Source: CBDCWA01 sp046048295 (GTDB taxonomy: Bacteria; Pseudomonadota; Alphaproteobacteria; Rhizobiales; Hyphomicrobiaceae). Taken from it: 7,320 nucleotides of DNA. The stretch spans positions 1-7,320 of the forward strand of contig JBJOGJ010000198.1 of the NCBI GenBank assembly GCA_046048295.1, read 5' to 3'. Within the stretch, counting starts at the first letter, position 1. Each line of letters starts with the position of its first letter. Position numbers and translations under genes: made by a program. The notes beneath the pieces are model-generated. The model worked only from the letters and a program-made list of their open reading frames with translations. It ran no database searches and was not told the DNA's origin. Positions 1 through 5,402 of the stretch are shown in pieces.

Positions 1-1417
1 CGATCAACAGGCCCAGCGAAACCTTGTCCGTCAGGAAGATCATGTGGTCTCCGCTTGAGACCAGCAGCGAGCGCCGGTAGTTCGACTCGATCATGTAGCC
101 GAGCACGACGCCCAGCACGAGCGGCAGGAACGGAAAACCGAACGCCCGCATGGCATATCCCATCACGCCGGCAGCGAGCACGATGCCGAGGTCGAACAGG
201 CTCTGGTCGATCGAGTAGATGCCCGAGAAGATAAGCGCCAGGATCGCTGCCATGAGGTAGGGCTTCGGCCGGTTCACCAGCCAGATCGCAGGTGTCAGCA
301 CGATGATGCCGATGACGAACAGCGACAGGTTGGCGACAACGAGGCCCGCATAGAGGCCCCAGACGAACTCTGGACTCTGCTGGAAGAGCAGCGGCCCTGG
401 CTGCAGTCCGTGGATGAGCAAACCACCGAGCAGGATCGCGGTCGAGTTCGAACCGGGGATGCCGAAGCTCAGTGTTGGTATGAGTGCCGTTGCTGCAACG
501 ACGTTATTGGCGGTTTCCGGCGCCGCCACACCCTCTTCCGAGCCCTTGCCGAACTTTTCAGGCGTCTTCGACCAGCGGCGCGCTTCGTTGTAGGCCATGA
601 AGGAGGCGATCGTGCCACCCGCCCCTGGCATCACGCCTTCGAAGAGCCCGAAGAACCAGCCAACGAACTGCGACACGCGAAGTCGCCACAGCGTCAACAG
701 ACTTGGAAGCTTGATCCGCGCCTGCGCGCCCAATGCCTTTTCCCACTCGGGCTGGCTTGCCTGCACGAGCAATTCGGAGACGGCGAATACGCCGACCATG
801 ACCAGGATGATATGAACGCCCTCGATAAGTTCCGGCAGCTCGAAGGTGAAGCGCTGCACGCCCGAGACCGGGTCTGTCCCGACTGTTGCGATCATCAGTC
901 CGATGACCGCTGCCGCAAGCCCCTTCACAAGTGTGCCGCTCGACAACGAGGCGATGACGCTCAGCCCGAGAATGCCAAGCGAAAAGTATGCCGGCGGCGT
1001 GAAGATGAGCGCCACCTGGGCAAGTGGCTCGGTGAGCAGGATGAGACAGATCATACCGATCATGCCGCCGATGACGCCGGTGACCAGCGATATGCCGAGC
1101 GCTTCACCCCCGCGCCCCTGCTTGTGCATCTCATACCCGTCGATGGTCGTCGCCGCCGCCGAGTTGGTTCCGGGTGTGCGGATGAGAATTGCCGGTATCG
1201 AGCCGCCGTACTCTGCCCCGACATAGGTGGCGCCCAGCAGTACGATCGCGGGAATTGGGTCCATGCCGTAGGTGAACGGCAGCAGGAGCGCCATCGCGAT
1301 GGACGGCGAGATGCCCGGCAGGGCGCCGCCCAGGATGCCCCAGATGACGCCGGCAAATGCCGCAAAAATCGCGGGCGTTGTCGTCAGGGCCTGCCACGCA
1401 TATCCGAGACCGCTCAT
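1..1417 (-). CDS. tctA: TctA-family large membrane subunit of a tripartite tricarboxylate transporter (3' end cut by window edge)
   Basis: This is the large permease subunit of a TTT (Tct) secondary transporter. It sits in the inner membrane and, with TctB, imports a carboxylate delivered by TctC, normally using an ion gradient. About 472 residues are visible; the family is usually near 500, so only some tens of C-terminal residues are missing. Family signatures are clear. GALPGISPS lies at residues 31-39. YVGAEYGGSIPAIL lies at 65-78. In the second half are MPGAGGTIASF, an SKTPEKFGKGSEEGVAAPE stretch with ANN after it, IPTLSFGIPG, and HGLQPGPLLF. The two PG-rich halves reflect the family's internal duplication. 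The rest is strongly hydrophobic, with many membrane segments. The ATG at 1417 is preceded by GGAGG nine bases upstream. It lies 54 bases after tctB and is the last visible gene of the tctCBA operon. The family call is certain; the substrate is unknown. Confidence 0.96.
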   Translation of the reverse strand, partial: MSGLGYAWQALTTTPAIFAAFAGVIWGILGGALPGISPSIAMALLLPFTYGMDPIPAIVLLGATYVGAEYGGSIPAILIRTPGTNSAAATTIDGYEMHKQGRGGEALGISLVTGVIGGMIGMICLILLTEPLAQVALIFTPPAYFSLGILGLSVIASLSSGTLVKGLAAAVIGLMIATVGTDPVSGVQRFTFELPELIEGVHIILVMVGVFAVSELLVQASQPEWEKALGAQARIKLPSLLTLWRLRVSQFVGWFFGLFEGVMPGAGGTIASFMAYNEARRWSKTPEKFGKGSEEGVAAPETANNVVAATALIPTLSFGIPGSNSTAILLGGLLIHGLQPGPLLFQQSPEFVWGLYAGLVVANLSLFVIGIIVLTPAIWLVNRPKPYLMAAILALIFSGIYSIDQSLFDLGIVLAAGVMGYAMRAFGFPFLPLVLGVVLGYMIESNYRRSLLVSSGDHMIFLTDKVSLGLLI

Positions 1418-1471
1418 GCTGGATTGCCTCCGATGTGCATTGCAGTGCCCCCTGTCACGTCGTTCGGCTCA

Positions 1472-1951
1472 TCAGAGCAAGGATGGCCATATACCGGGTG
1501 GCAGGGGAATGTTCAGGACGAGAACGAAGAGGACGTAGAAGATCACCGCGCCGGCTGCTGCGATGCCGATCAGCATCAGCGACGGCTTGGCACCGTTATA
1601 GAGCGCCACGCCAGCCATTAGAATGCCGATGGAAAGGAGGTAGCCGAGGTACGGCACGGCGACGATGTAGCCGATCGCCATTGCCAGCAGCCCGAATGCA
1701 CGTTTGTGGGCGTGCCATCCGTGAACTTCCCCAACTTCCTCGGACGGTCCGCCCGCGGGGCGCATGGCCAGGAAAACGCCCTTGAGGGTGAGAATGAGGG
1801 CGAGTGCACCAAGCACGTAGGCAAGGAGTTTTGGCAGGCCGTCCGCGCCGACCTGCCCTGCTAGCACCGATTTCGGGATCGCATCGGCCCCGAGCCAGTA
1901 GGCGATGGCAACGCCGCCGATTGCAATTCCCGATATTATGTCCTTGTTCAT
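1472..1951 (-). CDS. tctB: TctB-family small membrane subunit of a tripartite tricarboxylate transporter
   Basis: The small, poorly conserved membrane subunit of the TTT transporter, which pairs with TctA in the inner membrane. The 159-residue length fits the family (about 140-180). Hydrophobic stretches lie near residues 5-22, 41-63, 85-119 (long enough for one or two helices) and 123-147. A polar loop at about 64-84 contains acidic and His/Arg residues. The C-terminus ends in LNIPLPPG, which resembles the LP-x-G ending common in TctB proteins. The ATG at 1951 has GAAGG five bases upstream, and this site lies in the 18-base gap after the tctC stop. Translational coupling with tctC is therefore likely. 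Position between tctC and tctA supports the call more strongly than primary sequence does. No frameshift or odd composition was seen. Confidence 0.92.
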   Translation of the reverse strand: MNKDIISGIAIGGVAIAYWLGADAIPKSVLAGQVGADGLPKLLAYVLGALALILTLKGVFLAMRPAGGPSEEVGEVHGWHAHKRAFGLLAMAIGYIVAVPYLGYLLSIGILMAGVALYNGAKPSLMLIGIAAAGAVIFYVLFVLVLNIPLPPGIWPSLL

Positions 1952-1969
1952 GTCGGCCTTCGAACGGGC

Positions 1970-2944
1970 TCAGCCCTTTGTGATGCCGTACTGGACAAAG
2001 AACTTGCGCTGATCTTCGGCAAACTCGTCCATGAACTTGGCATACTCATCAGCCGGCAGGACGTAGGGAACAAGGGCTGATTCCGAGTACCACTTCTTGA
2101 AGGCCGGCACCTCGAGAACCTTGCGGATCCCATCTTCCCAAGCCTTTAGCACTTCCTTCGACAGGCCCTTGGGGCCGGCAATGCCGCGGAACTTGTTCAC
2201 GACGAGGTCCACGCCCTGCTCCAGCGCCGTCGGAACGTCAGGGAACTGCTCGAGACGTGCCTTCGTGTACGTGGTTATGATTCGTACCTTCTTGGCAGCC
2301 AGTTGCGACTGCAGTTCCTGGATCTCACCGATGCCGAGATCGACGGTGCCGTTCAGCACGCTGATCAGCAATTCACCCCCGCCGTCGTGTGTGACCACTG
2401 GGCCATCGACGCCGGTCAGTGACTTGAACTTCTCCATCACCTGGCGGTCGAGCGAACCAGGCGTCGTCACGCCGAACTTGACGGCGTTCTTCTTGGCCTT
2501 GGCCGCTGCAAGCACGTCCTTGAGGTTCTTGAACGGGCTTTCGGCGCGCACATAGACGATCTGCGGGTCGAGGAATACATTGGTGACCGGTTGCAGGTCC
2601 TTGTACGTATACTTCGGTTTGGAGAGAAGCGAGGTGTTTATGTAGGTCGGCGTCGTGCCATAGAACAAGGAGCCGTCCGGTTTCGACGTCGCGAGTTTCG
2701 CCATCGCCTTGGCGCCGGAGCCGCCGCGAACGTTCTCCACCGCGAAGTTGACGCCCATCACCGGGCCAAGATGCTTCACCATTTCACGCAGGAACACGTC
2801 CGTGCCGCCACCGGCCTTGGAATGCGTGACGAGTTTGACCGTGGAATGTGGATACTTGTTCTGGGCTTGGGTGGTGGTGGCAGCGATGCCAAGCACGCCA
2901 ACGGATGCAATCGCGAGGCCCTTGAGCCAACTGACCTTAACCAT
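1970..2944 (-). CDS. tctC: TctC/Bug-family periplasmic substrate-binding protein
   Basis: Extracytoplasmic solute receptor that captures the substrate in the periplasm and delivers it to TctAB. It has 324 residues, standard for the family. A Sec signal peptide is visible: K3 and K8, a hydrophobic core at about 9-22, then TTTQAQ, with probable cleavage after A27. The first ligand loop reads THSKAGGGTD (about 40-49), corresponding to the common PF-x-AGG-xx-D motif but without the PF. Further family landmarks are an NVRGGSGAKAM segment, KPDGSLFYGTTP, and NGTVDLGIGE. FPDVPTALEQG and KGLSKEVLKAWEDG follow towards the C-terminus. The ATG at 2944 has GGGAG six bases upstream. It is first in the tctCBA operon and divergent from an MmgE/PrpD gene. 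Bug proteins bind many carboxylates, including citrate, dicarboxylates and aromatic acids, so the ligand cannot be assigned. The altered first loop hints at a less common ligand, but that is inference. Confidence 0.95.
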   Translation of the reverse strand: MVKVSWLKGLAIASVGVLGIAATTTQAQNKYPHSTVKLVTHSKAGGGTDVFLREMVKHLGPVMGVNFAVENVRGGSGAKAMAKLATSKPDGSLFYGTTPTYINTSLLSKPKYTYKDLQPVTNVFLDPQIVYVRAESPFKNLKDVLAAAKAKKNAVKFGVTTPGSLDRQVMEKFKSLTGVDGPVVTHDGGGELLISVLNGTVDLGIGEIQELQSQLAAKKVRIITTYTKARLEQFPDVPTALEQGVDLVVNKFRGIAGPKGLSKEVLKAWEDGIRKVLEVPAFKKWYSESALVPYVLPADEYAKFMDEFAEDQRKFFVQYGITKG

Positions 2945-2963
2945 GGAGTTCTCCCTGAACGAA

Positions 2964-3028
2964 CCGTAGCGGTTTCTTGGGCATTGTCGTATGCCTATGG
3001 CCGGGTAGTGCGCCGAGCACCGCTACGG
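2964..3028. repeat. 10-bp inverted repeat, candidate operator pair
   Basis: CCGTAGCGGT at 2964-2973 is matched exactly in inverted orientation by ACCGCTACGG at 3019-3028, with 45 bases between the arms. Each arm is also a near-palindrome of the form CCG-N3-CGG, and the first is the full ACCG-TAG-CGGT. Two copies of a dyad site in a divergent promoter region fit a dimeric regulator binding twice, possibly with looping. The arm spacing is long for a transcription terminator, and there is no T-tract. The match itself is seen; regulatory function is inferred. Confidence 0.4.
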
Positions 3029-3094
3029 GCTCCGCACACTTCAGGCGCCGGACGGTATCTGATGCACGGAGCATTATCAACTGTAGTTTCAAGT

Positions 3095-3106
3095 CACACC
3101 CGTGTG
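3095..3106. promoter_or_regulatory. Short perfect palindrome CACAC-CC-GTGTG, candidate operator
   Basis: Five-base arms CACAC and GTGTG flank a CC centre, about 32 bases upstream of the ATG of the first MmgE/PrpD gene. It also lies near where a -35 element would sit for the leftward GATAAT at 3078-3073. The position suits a regulator site, but a 5-bp dyad can occur by chance in GC-rich DNA. Confidence 0.25.
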
Positions 3107-3138
3107 CCGAGATGCGCCGGCGAGCGAAGGAAACCTCG

Positions 3139-4515
3139 ATGAGTGCAACCGCAACCGACACATCCTGCCCCGTCTCCAGACGGCTGCAGCAGTACATCGC
3201 CGACGCCGCCGCGACGCCTCTTCCGCCTGATGTCGCCGAAAAGACGAAGGTGCATATTCTCGACACGCTGGCAGCCATCGTCTCAGGCTCTCGCCTCCGG
3301 GCCGGTCGCCTCGCGACCTCCTTCGCCCAGACGCTCGGCGGCCATCCAGAAGCGACGGTGCTTGGCACTGGCACCGTGACGTCCGCAATGAATGCTGCAC
3401 TTGCGAACGCAATGTCTGCCCACGCCGACGAGACCGACGATAGTCACCTCGAGGGCAAGTTCCATCCAGGGTGCTCAATTCTCCCAGCAGCACTTGCCAT
3501 GGCCGAGCGCAATGGCGCGTCGGGGGCCGCCCTGACCCGGGCCGTGGCGCTTGGATACGACGTCGGCGCCCGCTTCACGATCGCCCTTGGATTCTCTGGT
3601 CCCCGCAGCGGCACGCACAGCACGCATTGTCTCGGCTCGAATTTCGGCGCTGCAGCCGCCGCAGGAATGCTGTCGGGCTTCGATGAGAAACAGGCCGGCT
3701 ACATGATCTCTTACGCCGTGCAGCAGGCATCTGGCATTCCCTATTGGCAGCGTGACCCGGACCACGTCGAGAAGGCATTCGACTTTGGCGGAATGGGAGC
3801 CCGGAACGGGGTCTATGCGGCGTTGATGGTCGAGGCAGGTTTCACCGGCGTATCGGACGTTCTTGTCGGCCCGCACTCTTACCTGTCCGCGTTCGCGGAA
3901 AATGCGCAGCCGCAGGAACTGGTAGCCGAACTCGGCAGCCGCTATGAGATCATGCGCGCCTCCATCAAGAAGTGGAGCGTCGGCTCACCCATCCAGTCGG
4001 CGCTCGATGCAATGACGGCGCTCATCGACGCGCACGGCCTGACGCCGGGCGAAGTCAGGACCATCATTGCGCACATGCCGGACGATCGCCTGCAGATTGT
4101 CGACAATCGCGATATGCCGGACGTGTGTCTGCAACACGCACTTGCGGCGACGCTCATCGACGGGACCATGACTTTCAAGGCAGCTCACGATGTCGCTCGC
4201 ATGGCTGATCCGGCAGTGCTTGAAATCCGCAAGCGGATTGTCGTAGTGCCGAGCCCGGAGCTGACGAAGGCCAAACCCGAGCGCCAGTCGATCGTCGAGA
4301 TCGAGACGGCGGATGGACGCAAGCTCCGTCATCACGCCAAGGCGGTGCGCGGCACGCCCGACAACCCGATGACCTACGATGAGGTGGAAGCGAAGGCGAT
4401 CGATCTCATGGCTCCGATCCTCGGCGACGCCACTGCGCGCACCCTTGCGCTGCGCGTCGGGGCCATGGAGGAGATCCACAACGTGCAGGACCTGCGGCCG
4501 CTTCTTCAGCCATGA
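3139..4515 (+). CDS. MmgE/PrpD-family protein (first paralogue), probable polycarboxylate lyase or epimerase
   Basis: A 458-residue member of the MmgE/PrpD superfamily, a cytoplasmic fold that includes 2-methylcitrate dehydratase, cis-aconitate decarboxylase and iminodisuccinate epimerase. The length is typical. The N-terminal helical domain contains HILDTLAAIVSG (39-50) and the signature HADETDDS (95-102) followed by HPG (109-111). Compared, from memory, with cis-aconitate decarboxylase (Asp93, Thr97, His103), the Asp position is E98, the Thr position is S102, and His is kept as H109. K212 in VEKAFDFGG matches the conserved active-site Lys. The His normally found before the Gly/Ala-rich helix is shifted: H160 and H163 flank the expected place. 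The C-terminal domain follows from about residue 265. The ATG at 3139 was chosen because GAAGGA lies eight bases upstream and the family homology begins just after it. The gene is divergent from tctC and converges on the SDR gene. The family is certain; the reaction is not assignable. Confidence 0.93.
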   Translation: MSATATDTSCPVSRRLQQYIADAAATPLPPDVAEKTKVHILDTLAAIVSGSRLRAGRLATSFAQTLGGHPEATVLGTGTVTSAMNAALANAMSAHADETDDSHLEGKFHPGCSILPAALAMAERNGASGAALTRAVALGYDVGARFTIALGFSGPRSGTHSTHCLGSNFGAAAAAGMLSGFDEKQAGYMISYAVQQASGIPYWQRDPDHVEKAFDFGGMGARNGVYAALMVEAGFTGVSDVLVGPHSYLSAFAENAQPQELVAELGSRYEIMRASIKKWSVGSPIQSALDAMTALIDAHGLTPGEVRTIIAHMPDDRLQIVDNRDMPDVCLQHALAATLIDGTMTFKAAHDVARMADPAVLEIRKRIVVVPSPELTKAKPERQSIVEIETADGRKLRHHAKAVRGTPDNPMTYDEVEAKAIDLMAPILGDATARTLALRVGAMEEIHNVQDLRPLLQP

Positions 4516-4518
4516 ACC

Positions 4519-5277
4519 TCAGGGCATGAACAGGCCGCCGCTGACGTGCACCGTCTGGCCGGTCATGAACCGCGCCAGTGGCTGGCACATCGTGCGGATG
4601 ATGAAGGCGGCCTCGTCGATATCGCCCTCGCGCCCGACCAGGATGTCCTCGTCCTTGATCGGCGAGACCCCTGCGGAAGCTGCTCTTTCGCCTCCGATCT
4701 TTCCCGGCACCACACAGTTGCAGGTGATGTTGCGGTCCGCGAATTCCGTCGCGATGGCTTTCGTCAATCCGACCAGACCCGCCTTGGCCGCGGAGACGTG
4801 AGCACGGTTCGCAGCCCCCATGTGTGCCGTCACGCCGCCGATGTTTACGATCGTGCCGCCGCCGGCGGCGATCATATGCGGCAGTACCTCGCGGCTGACG
4901 ACGAATGCTCCGTCCAGGATCACCGCCATGATCTTGCGCCATTCTGCGAGGCTGGTCTCGAGTACCGGCGACTGGTTGCGGATGGCGGCATTGTTGACCA
5001 GCACGTCGATGCGTCCGAACGCCTTCATGGCGGCATCGACCGCCGCCTTCACCGACTTCTCGTCCGTGACGTCCATCAGCAGCGCCAGCGCCTTGCCGCC
5101 GCCCTTGCGGATCTCATCGGCAACCGCCTCGATCTCGCCTTTCGACGACTGCGCCGTGATCACGACCGAGGCGCCATCCTCCGCCAGGCCGAGCGCGGTG
5201 GCGCGTCCGATACGGCGCGAGGCGCCAGTGACGATTGCAACCTTGCCCTCGAGCGGGCGCTTCCCGGATCCGGCCAT
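4519..5277 (-). CDS. SDR-fold protein lacking most of the classical catalytic tetrad
   Basis: A 252-residue classical-length short-chain dehydrogenase/reductase fold protein. The nucleotide-binding motif is TGASRRIG (17-24), the TG-x3-R-x-G form also seen in pteridine reductase-like SDRs. D69-V70 (adenine pocket) and N95-N96-A97-A98 are present, as is the PG after strand 6 (191-192). The C-terminus TGQTVHVSGGLFMP is FabG-like. The catalytic tetrad is abnormal. By gapless alignment with E. coli FabG (Ser138, Tyr151, Lys155), the Ser is G148, the Tyr is V161 (in RAHVSAAK) and only K165 is kept. The tetrad Asn position is I120. It probably still binds NAD(P), but standard Tyr-based hydride-transfer chemistry looks impossible. 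The ATG at 5277 has AGGA seven bases upstream. It converges on the first MmgE/PrpD gene and diverges from the second. Likely labels in automated annotation are SDR oxidoreductase or FabG-like; I would not assign a substrate. Confidence 0.92.
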   Translation of the reverse strand: MAGSGKRPLEGKVAIVTGASRRIGRATALGLAEDGASVVITAQSSKGEIEAVADEIRKGGGKALALLMDVTDEKSVKAAVDAAMKAFGRIDVLVNNAAIRNQSPVLETSLAEWRKIMAVILDGAFVVSREVLPHMIAAGGGTIVNIGGVTAHMGAANRAHVSAAKAGLVGLTKAIATEFADRNITCNCVVPGKIGGERAASAGVSPIKDEDILVGREGDIDEAAFIIRTMCQPLARFMTGQTVHVSGGLFMP

Positions 5278-5402
5278 TGGTGTGTCCTGTGTGTGAAGGA
5301 GGGCGTTCTGACCACGCGACAGCTATCATGAAGGCCTGCCGTTGACAATTTGCCGGCAGTGGCGTGACTGTCAGGACAAATTCGAGAACGGGGGACACGG
5401 AT
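5278..5402. promoter_or_regulatory. Divergent intergenic region between the SDR and second MmgE/PrpD genes
   Basis: This 125-base region should carry promoters for both flanking genes. A consensus -35 hexamer TTGACA lies at 5342-5347 reading rightward, but the hexamer 17 bases on (TGACTG) is a poor -10, so the promoter call is weak. The hexamer lies inside an inverted repeat (5336-5359, listed separately). The ribosome site of the rightward gene, GGGGGA, is at 5390-5395. Confidence 0.5.
5336..5359. promoter_or_regulatory. Inverted repeat CTGCCG-N12-CGGCAG over a TTGACA box, candidate operator
   Basis: Six-base arms CTGCCG (5336-5341) and CGGCAG (5354-5359) flank 12 bases that contain the TTGACA at 5342-5347. 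The right arm overlaps an 8-bp palindrome TGCCGGCA (5351-5358). A dyad wrapped around a -35 element is the expected geometry for repression of the rightward MmgE/PrpD-permease operon. Short arms in GC-rich DNA mean chance cannot be excluded. Confidence 0.3.

Larger units (their letters stand above)
2945..3138. promoter_or_regulatory. Divergent intergenic region between tctC and the first MmgE/PrpD gene
   Basis: This 194-base region must hold the promoters for both tctCBA (leftward) and the MmgE/PrpD gene (rightward). It contains a 10-bp inverted repeat (2964-2973 and 3019-3028) and a 12-bp palindrome (3095-3106), listed separately. A leftward -10-like GATAAT can be read at 3078-3073 (plus-strand attatc), but no good -35 lies 16-18 bases upstream of it. 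No convincing rightward sigma-70 promoter was found. The reading frame of the downstream gene stays open back to a TTG at 2977. That extension runs through the whole regulatory region, lacks family similarity and was not accepted. Confidence 0.6.

Noticed and set aside
410..1621. Plus-strand 403-codon open frame opposite tctA and tctB
   Set aside because: It lies antisense to two unmistakable transporter genes, is rich in Arg/Asp/His/Gln as expected from reading GC-rich coding DNA backwards, and resembles no known family. It is a codon-bias shadow.
2977..3138. N-terminal extension of the first MmgE/PrpD protein from a TTG at 2977
   Set aside because: The extension crosses the divergent regulatory region, shows no family similarity, and a well-placed Shine-Dalgarno precedes the ATG at 3139.
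3139..4515. Annotation as prpD (2-methylcitrate dehydratase) of the methylcitrate cycle
   Set aside because: No prpB, prpC or acnD-like neighbour is present and the active-site signature deviates. The superfamily name is the most that can be supported.
4494..4538. GCGGCC and GGCCGC arms as a bidirectional terminator between the convergent genes
   Set aside because: The arms are 33 bases apart, the left one is part of an 8-bp self-palindrome, and there is no T-tract in either direction. This is ordinary for GC-rich coding DNA.
4546..5331. Plus-strand 261-codon open frame opposite the SDR gene
   Set aside because: It is antisense to a clear SDR fold, with shadow-type composition and no recognisable domain.
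5364..5402. GTG start at 5364 for the second MmgE/PrpD protein
   Set aside because: The ribosome site is poor, and the added residues (TVRTNSRTGDTD) look like untranslated leader. The ATG at 5403 has GGGGGA at proper spacing.
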